A DNA stretch of 64,000 bases from Niastella populi (GCF_002078015.1 NZ_LWBP01000024.1:59056-123055); one strand, 5' to 3'. Positions 29,262 through 39,200 are shown, counted from the stretch's first letter. Numbers and translations: made by a program. The notes: generated by a model not told the origin, from the sequence alone.

Positions 29262-29466
29262 AAATGCAGGGCTTACAGCTTAAGGCTTACAGCTTAAGGC
29301 TTATAGCTGTATTTGTATTCGCTTGCGGCTTGCGGCTTGCAGCTTGCAGCTGTATTTGTATTCGCTTACAGCTTAAGGCTTACAGCTTATAGCTGTATTT
29401 GTATTCGCTTACAGCTTAAGGCTTACAGCTTATAGCTGTATTTGTATTCGCTTGCGGCTGTATTTT
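29262..29466. repeat. 43-bp tandem repeat array
   Basis: The word AGCTGTATTTGTATTCGCTT begins at 29305, 29348, 29391 and 29434, an exact 43-base period. The rest of each unit is made of GCTTACAGCTTAAGG-type words, which also form the partial first unit upstream. Units 2 and 3 look almost identical. The array fills most of the 29199-29483 gap between GH95 and GH31, leaving about 18 bases before the GH31 start. Confidence 0.9.
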
Positions 29467-29483
29467 AACGATCAAAATCTCAT

Positions 29484-31631
29484 ATGAACCGAACAAGAAT
29501 AATATTACTCGTAATCTTTCTTATATCCCAAACAGGCATCTCCCTTGCCCAGGATCCCGTATGGACCGAAACCGCTCCCGGCGTTTGGAAAGCGACCGCA
29601 GGTGTGCCTGAAAATTACGACCTCCTGAAAGCATCGGGAGCAACGCCCAACCGGACGGCCATGTCGGCCATTGCGCCATCGGCGTTCCCGTTATCGCAGG
29701 CGGATATTTCGATAAAAGTAGTAGATGGAAAAACCTATTTGCGTTTCCCCCTGCAAAAAGAAGAGCAGTTGTTTGGGTTCGGACTGAACTTTCAAACCGT
29801 TCACCAGCGGGGAAAGATCCTGCAGTTGCATGTTGATCATTATGGCGGTAAAGACAATGGCAGAACGCATGCTCCTACACCGTTTTATGTGTCGTCGAAA
29901 GGATATGGCGTTTTTATCAATTCGGCCCGGTACCTGACAGTATATGCAGGCACGGGCGTTCGCACTGCCAGTACGAACCCGCCGGTTGCCAAAGACCGCA
30001 ATACCGATAAAACATGGAGCGCACGCCCTTACTCCGATGCGGTGGAAATACTGGTGCCGGCTGCCGGCGTGGAAGTATACGTATTCGGCGGCCCCACACC
30101 GTTAGATGCGGTACGGCGGTTCAACCTGTTCAATGGCGGTGGTTGTTTGCCCCCGCGTTGGGGGCTGGGTTTTACACAACGGGTAAAATCATTGTACACG
30201 GCGGAAGAAGTTAAGAAGGAAGTGAAGGATTTCCGTGAAAAAGGGTTCCCGCTCGATTATATTGGTTTGGAACCCGGCTGGCAAAGCAAAAGTTATCCCT
30301 GTACCTTTTCGTGGGACAGCCTGCGCTATCCTGATGCGGGTGGTTTTGTGCAGGAGCTGCTGAAAGAGCATATTCGTGTAAATCTCTGGACGAATCCCTA
30401 TGTATCACCTGATGCACCATTCTATAAATCGATTATTCCGTACAGCGGTTCGCATACGGTGTGGAATGGACTGGTGCCCGATCTTACGCTGGAGCCGGCG
30501 CGTAAATTATTTTTTGATCAGTTACAGAAAGACCAGGTTGCCAAAGGCGTAAGCGGGTACAAGATCGATGAAGTGGATGGCTACGATCATTACCTGTGGC
30601 CCGATGTAGCCAGCTTCCCCTCAGGTATACCCGCAGAACAAATGCGGCAGACCTATGGCCTGCTGGTGCAGCGGTATAGCGAATCCATCTTCCATCTGCA
30701 GAATAAAAGAACGTTCGGACTGGTGCGGGCATCAAATGGAGGCGGCACTTCTTTCCCCTACGTTATTTACAACGATTATTATAACCATGAAGATTTTATA
30801 ACCGCGCTTATCAACAGTGGTTTTGCCGGTGTGTTATGGACGCCGGAGGTGCGGGCGAGTAAAACCGGTGAGGAATGGCTGCGGCGTTTTCAGACTGTCG
30901 TATTTTCTCCAATGGCCATGATCAATGCCTGGGCCAGCGGAACCAAACCCTGGTCGTACAACGATGTGGCCGAACCTATAAAACAGCTGGCATTGTTACG
31001 CATGCAAATGTTGCCCTACTGGTATAGCGCTTTTGCCCGCTATCATTTTGAAGGCATTCCGCCTTTCAGGGCCATGAACCTCGAAGAAGGATTTGTGCAG
31101 GAAACGAAAAAGGAAAAAGGCAATGCCAACCTCGAGGAGAATCCTTATGCCGAAGCGGTGTCGAAAGAGATCAAAGATCAATACATGGCCGGTGATTATT
31201 TGCTGGTGGCGCCTTTGTTTGCCGGTCAGCAAACACGCAAAGTAGTGCTGCCTAAAGGCCGTTGGTACGATTTCTATACCGGCGCCTTTGCCGGCGACGG
31301 CCAGGTAATAACGGTTACCCCAGGCCTGGAAAAAATTCCCGTGTATGTAAAGGACGGCGGCATCATTCCCATGATGAAACCCATGCTGCATGCACCTGTT
31401 GCCGGCGAGAAGGTTGACCTTACCGTTCGTTATTATGGCGAAAAGCCCGGGAAGTACATGTTGTATGACGATGATGGTGAAACCTACAATTACGAAAAAG
31501 GCGAATACAGCTGGCGGGAAATTAAAGTGGAGAAAGATAGAACGGGGAAGTGGAAAGGAAGCATTTCGCCGGCTGTAAAAGGCAAGCCGAATACGGTGGG
31601 GAATGTAGTATTTGAATTCATGACGAAGTAG
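29484..31631 (+). CDS. GH31 alpha-glycosidase (alpha-xylosidase-like), secreted
   Basis: A 715-residue secreted enzyme (signal IILLVIFLISQTGISLAQ). It has an N-terminal beta-sandwich (EEQLFGFGLNFQTVHQRG), a TIM barrel starting at PPRWGLGFTQR with EVKDFREKGFPLDYIGLEPG, the nucleophile in GYKIDEVDGYD (Asp362), and VIYNDYYNHEDF where family 31 usually has its acid/base (Asp431). C-terminal sheets contain LPKGRWYDFYTG and VYVKDGGIIPM. Family 31 covers alpha-xylosidases, alpha-glucosidases and sulfoquinovosidases, and the exact sugar is open. The 43-bp tandem array lies immediately upstream. Confidence 0.9.
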   Translation: MNRTRIILLVIFLISQTGISLAQDPVWTETAPGVWKATAGVPENYDLLKASGATPNRTAMSAIAPSAFPLSQADISIKVVDGKTYLRFPLQKEEQLFGFGLNFQTVHQRGKILQLHVDHYGGKDNGRTHAPTPFYVSSKGYGVFINSARYLTVYAGTGVRTASTNPPVAKDRNTDKTWSARPYSDAVEILVPAAGVEVYVFGGPTPLDAVRRFNLFNGGGCLPPRWGLGFTQRVKSLYTAEEVKKEVKDFREKGFPLDYIGLEPGWQSKSYPCTFSWDSLRYPDAGGFVQELLKEHIRVNLWTNPYVSPDAPFYKSIIPYSGSHTVWNGLVPDLTLEPARKLFFDQLQKDQVAKGVSGYKIDEVDGYDHYLWPDVASFPSGIPAEQMRQTYGLLVQRYSESIFHLQNKRTFGLVRASNGGGTSFPYVIYNDYYNHEDFITALINSGFAGVLWTPEVRASKTGEEWLRRFQTVVFSPMAMINAWASGTKPWSYNDVAEPIKQLALLRMQMLPYWYSAFARYHFEGIPPFRAMNLEEGFVQETKKEKGNANLEENPYAEAVSKEIKDQYMAGDYLLVAPLFAGQQTRKVVLPKGRWYDFYTGAFAGDGQVITVTPGLEKIPVYVKDGGIIPMMKPMLHAPVAGEKVDLTVRYYGEKPGKYMLYDDDGETYNYEKGEYSWREIKVEKDRTGKWKGSISPAVKGKPNTVGNVVFEFMTK

Positions 31632-31660
31632 GAAAGTTGATAAGTTAACAGAGTTGATAA

Positions 31661-31689
31661 AGGGGAGGGCCGGGGAGGGGCCAACCCAC
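31661..31689. repeat. GC-rich palindromic element, intergenic copy 2
   Basis: GGGGAGGGCCGGGGAGGGG followed by CCAACCCAC. It shares a 16-base core with the GH2-internal element. It is 30 bases after the GH31 stop and 15 bases before the next ATG. Confidence 0.6.
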
Positions 31690-31703
31690 ATAAAATAGAA
31701 TGT

Positions 31704-32903
31704 ATGCAATATAGAAAAATATTCATCTGCTGGCTGCTCTTAGCCATTCTCACCAATGGCCTGCATTCATTTGATGTGGCAGGTACAAAAGAAGCACAGA
31801 CCGGCAGGTACAAAGCAGAAGTGCTAAAAACGTTGCGCAGGCTGATCCTGCAGGAAGCAGGCTGGGCCATGCAGCAGCAAGCGGTTACGGTAACCACACA
31901 ATCTTCTCCCCGAAGCGCCGGTGGCAAACATGATTTTTTTTCAGAAGGCGATTACTGGTGGCCCAACCCACAGTCGGCCGATAGTGCATACGTGCAACGG
32001 GATGGCATGACCAACCCCGAGAATTTCGTGGCGCACCGCCATGCAATGATCCGGTTAAGCCAGGTCGTTGGTGCGCTGGCATCGGCTTACATGGTTACCG
32101 GCGATGAAAAATATGTAGCGCAGGCCCTGAAGCATTGCAAAGCCTGGTTTGTTGATACGGCCACGTTGATGAATCCCAACCTGCAATATGCGCAGGCGAT
32201 CAAAGGCCGGTTCACCGGACGCGGTATTGGTATTATCGATACCATACAGCTGATGGAAGTAGTACAGGGACTGCTGGTAATGGAAAATGCCAAAAACATG
32301 GACCGCCAGGCAATGGAAGCTATCAGGGGTTGGTTCGAACAATACCTGCAATGGCTTACGACTCACCAGTACGGGAAAGATGAAATGAATGCAGCGAATA
32401 ATCATGGTACCTGCTGGGTAATGCAAACTGCCGCTTTTGCGAAATTCACCGGGAATGAGAAGTTGATGCAGTTTTGTAGCGACAGGTACAAAAATGTGTT
32501 ATTGCCGAACCAGATGGCTGCCGATGGCAGTTTCCCCCAGGAGCTGCGCAGAACAAAACCCTATGGTTATTCGATCTTCAATCTCGATGCCATGACAACT
32601 ATTTGCCAGATCCTTTCTACCAAAGAAGATAACCTGTGGCGCTATGCAACCCCCGATGGACGGAACATCCAAAAAGGAATAGCATACCTGTACCCGTTCA
32701 TAGCCGATAAAAGCAAATGGCCAAAGCAACCCGATGTTATGTATTGGGAGAACTGGCCGGTAGCGCAGCCCTTCCTTGTCTTCGGTGCCAATGCCTATGA
32801 TAAAAAAGAATGGCTGAAAACCTGGAAAACATTAGAGCATGCGCCTAAGGTGGAAGAAGTGATCAGGAATTTGCCGGTACGGCATCCGTTGATATGGCTT
32901 TAA
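31704..32903 (+). CDS. Alginate-lyase-superfamily protein (PL38-like)
   Basis: A 399-residue secreted protein (hydrophobic N-terminus IFICWLLLAILTNGL). The (alpha/alpha) toroid pattern of the alginate-lyase Pfam family is visible: DFFSEGDYWWPNP, NFVAHRHAMIRLSQ, LNPNLQYAQ-like MNPNLQYAQAIKG, GRGIGIIDTIQL, and NNHGTCWVMQTAAFA, the likely active-site Asn-His pair. Polysaccharide lyase family 38, which acts on glucuronan, has this kind of sequence, but I assign it only tentatively. It lies between GH31 and GH29. Its unsaturated products would suit the GH88/105 enzyme further down. Confidence 0.75.
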   Translation: MQYRKIFICWLLLAILTNGLHSFDVAGTKEAQTGRYKAEVLKTLRRLILQEAGWAMQQQAVTVTTQSSPRSAGGKHDFFSEGDYWWPNPQSADSAYVQRDGMTNPENFVAHRHAMIRLSQVVGALASAYMVTGDEKYVAQALKHCKAWFVDTATLMNPNLQYAQAIKGRFTGRGIGIIDTIQLMEVVQGLLVMENAKNMDRQAMEAIRGWFEQYLQWLTTHQYGKDEMNAANNHGTCWVMQTAAFAKFTGNEKLMQFCSDRYKNVLLPNQMAADGSFPQELRRTKPYGYSIFNLDAMTTICQILSTKEDNLWRYATPDGRNIQKGIAYLYPFIADKSKWPKQPDVMYWENWPVAQPFLVFGANAYDKKEWLKTWKTLEHAPKVEEVIRNLPVRHPLIWL

Positions 32904-32912
32904 AGTTAATCG

Positions 32913-33033
32913 GTTGTTCCGTTATTGAGTTTTTAAGTTGAATATTTATAAAGGCGCTGATGCGCCCGTGTGCTACAGCCATTAATAACGAGTCCCTAAC
33001 TGAATAACTGAACAACTGAATAAACTGAACAAC
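32913..33033. repeat. Low-complexity tract and inverted repeat before GH29
   Basis: GTTGTTCCGTTATT (32913-32926) is the inverted partner, 13 of 14 bases, of AATAACTGAACAAC (33003-33016). The words ACTGAATAACTGAACAAC and AATAAACTGAACAAC recur up to 33033, ten bases before the GH29 ATG. Confidence 0.65.
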
Positions 33034-33042
33034 TAAAAAAAT

Positions 33043-34911
33043 ATGACGCAAAAGATCCTTTTTATTCTAATAAGCTCCTTCATAACCCTGAGTGCCACCG
33101 CTCAAACAAACGGCGACGAAGACAGGGAAATGTTCAACCGCGGCCGCGAACGTGATAAGAAAGCTATCGATGAAGCGGTAAACGGCTGGTGGACCGCCTC
33201 CATGAAAGATCATGACGAACGTATTCAGTGGTGGCAGCAAGCGCGGTTTGGCATGTTCATTCACTGGGGAATTTATTCTTTACCCGGTGGGGAGTGGAAA
33301 GGAAAAAAAGTAGATGGGTATGCAGAGCACCTGATGCGAAAGGAAAAAATTACGCGGGCCGATTACCTTACATTGGCGCATGCGTTCAATCCTGTGCTGT
33401 TTGATGCAGATGCCTGGGCGCGGCAGGCAAAAGAAGCCGGTATGAAGTATATGATCATTACGTCGAAACATCACGATGGTTTTGCGATGTATGATTCCAG
33501 GATCGGCGATTTCAATATCGTTCAGCAAACGCCTTATAAACGTGATCCTATGGCGGCGCTTTCGGCTGCCTGTAGTAAATATGGAATTAAGTTTGGGTTC
33601 TATTATTCGCATGCCTTCGACTGGGAGCATCCCGATGCCCCGGGCAACGATTGGGAGTATAACAATCCCGGTGGCGATAAACAATTACATGGCGGCATCA
33701 ACTGGTTCAACCTGCATCCTGAGTTGTTGCCAAAAGCACAAAAGTATGTTAATGAAAAAGCGATCCCGCAGATAAAAGAGCTGCTGGTAAAATACCATCC
33801 TGATATTTTATGGTTCGATACGCCTTCCAAACTCCCCCTCGCTGAAAATATCCGCATTCTGAAAGCCATACGCGAAACCGACAAAAACGTAGTGGTGAAC
33901 GGCCGGCTGGCAAGAAATTCGGACATAAGTTTTGGCGATTATAAAAATACGGCCGATCGTCCGCTCGAGTTTTTCCCGGTGACCGGTGATTGGGAGGCCA
34001 TTCCCACAACAAACGAATCGTATGGCTATCATAAATTCGATAACAGTCATAAACCGGTAAGCGCCTTTGTTCATTTGCTGGCGAAGGCAGCCTCACGCGG
34101 CGGGAATTTACTGATGAATATCGGGCCGAAAGGTGATGGCGCATTCGATAGCAGGGACCAGGCGATCTTACAGGGCATAGGGGCCTGGATGCAAAAGAAC
34201 GGCGAAAGTATTTATGGTACGGTGGCCGGTCCGCTTCCGTTGCAAAGCTGGGGGGTATCAACCCTGAAAGGGAATAAGCTGTATCTGCATGTATTCAACT
34301 GGCCTGCCAATGGTAAATTGTATGTAGGCGGCCTGAAAAGTGATGCCGGTAAAGTATACCTGTTGACGACAAAGAAGACATTAACGACACGCCGCCTGAA
34401 CGAAAACGACCTCGAGATCGATCTGCCGGCGCAAATGCCCGATACCATGAACACGGTAATAGCGTTAGAATTAAATGGCGCATTGAAAACGGATGGCGTA
34501 CGGGTGCTGGCGCCTGATATGCAACAGCACCGCCTGCTGGCTTTCGATGCGCAGTTACACGGTGAACATTTTAGTTATGGCGATGGGAAAGCAGGGAAGT
34601 ATTATGTGCAGCATTGGAGATCGGATAACCAGTGGTTAAGCTGGACGTTCCGTACAACCCAACCGGTAACATTTACCGTCAATATGAAATACCTAGCAGG
34701 CGAAGGAAACGGGGGAACATTCCGGTTGCAAACCGGGGCTTTTTCAAAAGAGATAAAAATAAGCGGCATCGGGTCAGATACAAAAGTCAACTCCGAAGAA
34801 ATTGCTACGATAACCTTACCTGCCGGAACGCATGAATTGACCATTAAACCCGTTTCTATCGAAAAAGGGGAGTTGATGAAATTGCTGGAATTGCAATTAC
34901 AGGCTAAATAA
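33043..34911 (+). CDS. GH29 alpha-L-fucosidase, secreted (copy 1)
   Basis: A 622-residue secreted enzyme (signal ILFILISSFITLSATAQ). Family 29 motifs: WWQQARFGMFIHWGIYSLPG, ITSKHHDGFAMYDS, FGFYYSHAFDWEHPD, the nucleophile in DILWFDTPSKLP (Asp259) and SRGGNLLMNIGPKGDG. A C-terminal beta-sandwich and an extra carbohydrate-binding-like module (QWLSWTFRTTQPVTFTVNM) follow. Retaining enzymes of this family release alpha-L-fucose. With GH95 in the same run, removal of two kinds of fucose linkage is likely. A second GH29 occurs at 59 kb without the extra module. Confidence 0.95.
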   Translation: MTQKILFILISSFITLSATAQTNGDEDREMFNRGRERDKKAIDEAVNGWWTASMKDHDERIQWWQQARFGMFIHWGIYSLPGGEWKGKKVDGYAEHLMRKEKITRADYLTLAHAFNPVLFDADAWARQAKEAGMKYMIITSKHHDGFAMYDSRIGDFNIVQQTPYKRDPMAALSAACSKYGIKFGFYYSHAFDWEHPDAPGNDWEYNNPGGDKQLHGGINWFNLHPELLPKAQKYVNEKAIPQIKELLVKYHPDILWFDTPSKLPLAENIRILKAIRETDKNVVVNGRLARNSDISFGDYKNTADRPLEFFPVTGDWEAIPTTNESYGYHKFDNSHKPVSAFVHLLAKAASRGGNLLMNIGPKGDGAFDSRDQAILQGIGAWMQKNGESIYGTVAGPLPLQSWGVSTLKGNKLYLHVFNWPANGKLYVGGLKSDAGKVYLLTTKKTLTTRRLNENDLEIDLPAQMPDTMNTVIALELNGALKTDGVRVLAPDMQQHRLLAFDAQLHGEHFSYGDGKAGKYYVQHWRSDNQWLSWTFRTTQPVTFTVNMKYLAGEGNGGTFRLQTGAFSKEIKISGIGSDTKVNSEEIATITLPAGTHELTIKPVSIEKGELMKLLELQLQAK

Positions 34912-34972
34912 ACTGTAAACTGCCAACTATGAACTGTGAACTATGAACTGTGAACTGTGAACTGTAAACTAA
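34908..34972. repeat. Low-complexity TGAACTGTGAACT tract
   Basis: Seven- to eight-base words (TGAACTG, TGAACTA, AACTGTAAACT) repeat across nearly the whole 68-base gap between GH29 and GH88. The inverse form, AGTTCACAGTTCA, occurs at 61231-61288. Confidence 0.7.
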
Positions 34973-34979
34973 ATATAGG

Positions 34980-36155
34980 ATGAATAAAAAGTTATACTGT
35001 GCATTTGCTTTATTGATTGCGGGTTTTATGGCTGAAGCGCAGCCGGTAAAAACAGCCGCTGTATTTGCCGATGCGGAAAAGCAAACGAAAGTAATGCTGA
35101 CCAATGTAGCCGAAGCAAGAGAAAGCAAACCCGAACTGGTGGCCCCGCGTACCCTCGAAAACGGGCAACTGAAAATGGTTGCGTCCAAAGACTGGACCAG
35201 CGGTTTTTTCGCCGGTGAATTGTGGATGTTGTATGATTTCACCAAAAAGCCAGAATGGAAAACCAAGGCGGAAACCTATACCGCATTGATAGAAAAAGAG
35301 AAGTTCAACGGCGGTACGCATGACATGGGTTTCAAAGTGTATTGCAGTTATGGTACCGGTTACAATATAACAAAAGATGCTGCATATAAAGAGGTGATCA
35401 TTCAATCGGCCAGAACATTGTCGACCCGATTTAACCCCAAGGTAGGTTGTATCCGCAGCTGGGACCATCATAAAGAACAGTGGCCTTACCCGGTTATTAT
35501 CGATAATATGATGAACCTCGAGTTGTTGTTTGCGGCAACCAGGCTCACCGGTGATTCTTCATTTTATAAGATAGCGGTAAGCCACGCAAACACCACCATG
35601 AAAAATCATTTCCGGCCCGATTACAGTTCGTATCATGTAGTGGATTATGATACCGCAACCGGTAAAGTGGTAAAGAAAAATACACACCAGGGTTTTGCCG
35701 ATGAATCGGCCTGGTCGCGCGGACAGGCATGGGCTTTATATGGGTATACCATGTGTTATCGCGAAACCAGAAACAAAGCGTACCTGCAGCAGGCGGAGAA
35801 TGTGGCAAAGTATATCCTTAATCATCCAAATTTACCGGCAGATAAAATACCATACTGGGATTTCAATGCACCGGCTATTCCCAACGAACCACGCGATGTT
35901 TCTGCAGGAGCGGTAATAGCCTCCGGTTTACTGGAGCTGGCTAAATACAGCAAAAACAAAAAAGAATACCTGCCGGTTGCCAATACCATGCTGCAAAGTA
36001 TTACCAATACTTACCGTTCGCCGATAGGGGAGAATAAGGGTTTCCTGCTGTTACACAGCACCGGTTCAAAACCATCGAACAGCGAAGTGGATGTGCCGCT
36101 CAATTATGCGGATTATTATTACCTGGAAGCGTTGTTAAGGCAGAAGCGGAAGTAG
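34980..36155 (+). CDS. GH88/GH105 unsaturated uronyl hydrolase, secreted
   Basis: A 391-residue secreted protein (signal MNKKLYCAFALLIAGFMAEAQ). Typical (alpha/alpha)6 unsaturated glucuronyl hydrolase: TLENGQLKMVASKDWTSGFF, the first catalytic-site Asp in GGTHDMGFKVY (Asp115), the second in VIIDNMMNLELLF (Asp175), and GFADESAWSRGQAWALYGY. GH88 enzymes hydrate the 4,5-unsaturated uronic acid left by polysaccharide lyases. This fits the upstream lyase-like gene and the beta-helix protein downstream. Family 105 is close in fold, but the SKDWTSGFF and HDMGF spacing favours GH88. Confidence 0.9.
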   Translation: MNKKLYCAFALLIAGFMAEAQPVKTAAVFADAEKQTKVMLTNVAEARESKPELVAPRTLENGQLKMVASKDWTSGFFAGELWMLYDFTKKPEWKTKAETYTALIEKEKFNGGTHDMGFKVYCSYGTGYNITKDAAYKEVIIQSARTLSTRFNPKVGCIRSWDHHKEQWPYPVIIDNMMNLELLFAATRLTGDSSFYKIAVSHANTTMKNHFRPDYSSYHVVDYDTATGKVVKKNTHQGFADESAWSRGQAWALYGYTMCYRETRNKAYLQQAENVAKYILNHPNLPADKIPYWDFNAPAIPNEPRDVSAGAVIASGLLELAKYSKNKKEYLPVANTMLQSITNTYRSPIGENKGFLLLHSTGSKPSNSEVDVPLNYADYYYLEALLRQKRK

Positions 36156-36177
36156 ATCTAAAGATTTCGGATTTAGG

Positions 36178-36240
36178 GATTTTGAGATTTTGAGATTTTT
36201 CAGAAGGCTGAGCTAATTGAAATCTCTAAATCTCAAAATC
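36178..36240. terminator. AT-rich long hairpin between GH88 and the beta-helix gene
   Basis: Arms 36178-36198 and 36220-36240 pair at 20 of 21 bases. The left arm is itself a repeat of GATTTTGAGATTT. It begins 23 bases after the GH88 stop, so it may terminate the enzyme operon. Like other gaps here it is built from a repeated short word. Confidence 0.55.
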
Positions 36241-36330
36241 AGAAATTGCCATCTTATTCAGGAATTAAAAAACAAGGAGGAAGCATATAAGAAACCACAT
36301 ACATTAACCAACCAAATTAAAACCTGTTCC

Positions 36331-39177
36331 ATGTTAATCAAAACGATTGCTGCTATGCCGGGTGCACAACATGCATGCTGGCGAAGGATCTTTCATGTCC
36401 CATTTATTTCCACCTTACTCTCATTTCTTATTTTATCCCTTACCACAACCGCACAAACGCCGCTGATCTCCCTCCAAAATGGCCAGCTGGTGTATAACAA
36501 ATACGCCAATGCGCGCCAGACAAATGTGGTAAACCAGGTACCTGATTTTTCCAACTGTGGTTACCGCGGTGGCGGTGTAAAGCTGCCCGATGTACCGGTT
36601 GTTAAAACCATTACAGCGGTACAGGGCAATTGCCGGGCGCTTATACAAAATGCCATCGACAGCGTATCGGCATTGCCGGCAGATGTCAATGGCCGGCGCG
36701 GCGCCATCCTGTTAAAAGCTGGTGTATATGTGGTTGACAGTTCAATAAGCATCAGAACGGGCGGTGTCATTTTACGGGGCGAGGGCAACGGCCTTACAGG
36801 CACGGTGCTGATCGCTGTCTGGAACGCACAGCATAACTTTATCATCGTGCAGGGCGCAGGCAGCGGTTATGGCGAAATAAGCGGAAGCCGGGTACATATT
36901 GCCGATGCCTATGTGCCTACCGGTACAAAAACCATTACCGTTCCTGCCGGGCATAGCTTTGTTGCAGGTAGTAACGTCGTTATTCAGCGAACACCCAACG
37001 AGGCCTGGATCGATACGCTCAATATGCGCCAGTATGGCTGGACAACCACACAATACCGCACCACGTTCGAACGGCAGGTAGTGGCGGTGCAGGGGAATAC
37101 GCTTACGTTGAATATTCCCATCGTTGATCCTATTGAACAGGCATATGGCGGTGCAGACATTTACAGGTCGAACGTAGCCGGCCGTATAACCGAATGCGGT
37201 ATAGAAAATATGCGGTTGGAATCGGATTTCATCAGCGATAACAGCGAAGATCACGGCTGGGTGGCTATTTATATGGCGCGGGTAGAGAACAGCTGGGTAA
37301 GAAATGTAATTGCAAAATATTTCGGTAATACCTGTGTAAGCATCCTCGGCAATTCGCGGTTCAATACGGTAGAAGACTGCGCCATGATAGATCCCAAATC
37401 TATAACAACGGGCGGCAGAAAGTATTCCTTTAATATGGATGGCTATGCCACCGGTAATTTATTTCAGCGATGTATGACCTGGGGTGGGCGCCACGATTAT
37501 GTAAGCGGCGCCCGGGTAACCGGACCCAACGTATTTCTTGATTGCATTTCCGAGAATACGTTTGATGATATTGGGCCGCACCACCGCTGGAGCACCGGAT
37601 TGTTGTTTGATAATATTTATGGCGGGCGCATGCGCGTGCAGAACCGTGGCGCTTCGGGAACCGGCCATGGCTGGGCCGGTGCGCAAACCATGTTCTGGAA
37701 TTGCCGCTCGGTAAAAAGTGATTTTAAAGTGGAGAGCCCGCCCACTGCCCGCAACTGGGGCATAGGTTGTATCGGGTTGGTGCAGGTAGGCGCCGGTTAC
37801 TGGGAAAGCTGGGGTACGCATGTATTGCCGCGCAGTTTGTATTTGCAACAGCTGGAAGAAAGAATGGGAACACAGGCTGTGCAGGACATTGCCACGCCGC
37901 AGCAATTACAGAATCAGCTACGCGACACGTTACGTGCAAGGGCCATCCGTATAGCCGGCGAACCGCGGGTGTCGTTTGGCACAGTGCCGGGCACTTCATT
38001 CGATCTTACAGATAATGGCGGCGCCATTACTGCCCAGTATCCCAATACGTCGAACCCCAATGAAGATGTACCAAGGTTGATCGATAACAATAGCCAGACA
38101 AAATATTACCGCAGCGGCCGCACGAATTTATGGGTGCAGTATCAGTCAACGACTGCGGCTATTGTTACGTATTATACCATTACATCGGCCAATGATGTTC
38201 CCACCCGTGACCCGAAGAACTGGACGTTATCCGGTTCCAATGACGGTACGAACTGGACGGCGCTGGATACCCGCAACGATGAAGTATTTGCCACGCGGTT
38301 TTTAAAAAAAACTTACCTCATCAATAACAATACTACAGCTTATAGTTATTACCGGCTCACTATTACAGCCAATAACGGACATACCGGTACGCAGTTCGCA
38401 GAGTGGGAACTGTTCGAAAGGCGGCAGCAAACGATCGCGCTCGCTGAAATACCGGAACAAACCTATGGAGATGATCCTTTTGAGCTGGTGGCAAGCGCCA
38501 GTTCTGGGTTACCTGTTGTTGCGGAATTGGTTTCCGGTCCCGGTATATTGGCCGATTCGGTAGTGACCATTACCGGTGCGGGTGTAATTACGCTTCGTTT
38601 CACACAGGCGGGGGACGACAGGTACTTTCCTGTTGTGCTTGAAAAACAGGTGATCGTGCATAAGGCGCAGCAGGCGATAATATTCGGGGCTATAGCGCCG
38701 AAGTTAAAATATGAACAGGTAACGCTGGCATCCACATCCACCTCGGGTTTGCCGGTTGAATTTACGGTTGTATCAGGACCGGGGAGTATAATAAACAATA
38801 CATTGAAGTTAACCGGTGAGGGATTGGTAACCGTGCAGGCGGCGCAGCCGGGAAATGAAAATTACGAGCCTGGTGAGCCGGTATTGCAAACGGTGCTGGT
38901 GCTGGGGCTTCAATCGGTAACAAATGAATTTTTGTTGCGGGTGTTTCCCAATCCAACCCGCGGAATGTTCACGGCACGTATTATGCCGGTAAAAGGGCGG
39001 CACTATGTGTTTACGGTTTTTGATAGTAAGGGAAGTATTGCCGGTTTGGGTACGATTTCTGCGGAAAGCACTATGAGGGATGTGCAGTTTGATTTAAGCA
39101 ACAAACCGAATGGGTATTATTTTTTGCATGTAACGGATGGGAAGTATAAAGTGGTGCGGATAGTGGTGAAGTACTGA
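36331..39177 (+). CDS. Secreted beta-helix protein with discoidin-like module and T9SS sorting tail
   Basis: About 948 residues, with a long signal region (FISTLLSFLILSLTTTAQ). A right-handed parallel beta-helix runs over about residues 60-540 (GRRGAILLKAGVYVVDSSIS, VILRGEGNGLTGT, DHGWVAIYMARVENSWVRN, GPHHRWSTGLLFDN). An F5/8-type C module follows (YYRSGRTNLWVQYQ, NWTLSGSNDGTNWTAL), then MBG-like repeats (TYGDDPFELVASASSGLPV) and a C-terminal sorting domain (FLLRVFPNPTRGMF to GYYFLHVTDG). The fold suggests a polysaccharide lyase or epimerase, but no catalytic set is certain. The sorting tail predicts export by type IX secretion. I choose the ATG at 36331 because upstream in-frame codons overlap the hairpin. 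A paralogue lies at 61.4-62.9 kb. Confidence 0.8.
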   Translation: MLIKTIAAMPGAQHACWRRIFHVPFISTLLSFLILSLTTTAQTPLISLQNGQLVYNKYANARQTNVVNQVPDFSNCGYRGGGVKLPDVPVVKTITAVQGNCRALIQNAIDSVSALPADVNGRRGAILLKAGVYVVDSSISIRTGGVILRGEGNGLTGTVLIAVWNAQHNFIIVQGAGSGYGEISGSRVHIADAYVPTGTKTITVPAGHSFVAGSNVVIQRTPNEAWIDTLNMRQYGWTTTQYRTTFERQVVAVQGNTLTLNIPIVDPIEQAYGGADIYRSNVAGRITECGIENMRLESDFISDNSEDHGWVAIYMARVENSWVRNVIAKYFGNTCVSILGNSRFNTVEDCAMIDPKSITTGGRKYSFNMDGYATGNLFQRCMTWGGRHDYVSGARVTGPNVFLDCISENTFDDIGPHHRWSTGLLFDNIYGGRMRVQNRGASGTGHGWAGAQTMFWNCRSVKSDFKVESPPTARNWGIGCIGLVQVGAGYWESWGTHVLPRSLYLQQLEERMGTQAVQDIATPQQLQNQLRDTLRARAIRIAGEPRVSFGTVPGTSFDLTDNGGAITAQYPNTSNPNEDVPRLIDNNSQTKYYRSGRTNLWVQYQSTTAAIVTYYTITSANDVPTRDPKNWTLSGSNDGTNWTALDTRNDEVFATRFLKKTYLINNNTTAYSYYRLTITANNGHTGTQFAEWELFERRQQTIALAEIPEQTYGDDPFELVASASSGLPVVAELVSGPGILADSVVTITGAGVITLRFTQAGDDRYFPVVLEKQVIVHKAQQAIIFGAIAPKLKYEQVTLASTSTSGLPVEFTVVSGPGSIINNTLKLTGEGLVTVQAAQPGNENYEPGEPVLQTVLVLGLQSVTNEFLLRVFPNPTRGMFTARIMPVKGRHYVFTVFDSKGSIAGLGTISAESTMRDVQFDLSNKPNGYYFLHVTDGKYKVVRIVVKY

Positions 39178-39200
39178 GGGGGGAACGCTTGAATGAATGT

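Noticed and set aside
29262..29466. Possible CRISPR array
   Set aside because: The period is 43 bases, but the units are contiguous near-identical tandem copies without unique spacers, and no cas gene is present.
30996..31709. 237-residue minus-strand open frame opposite GH31
   Set aside because: It lies entirely opposite well-supported GH31 coding sequence and shows no domain features.
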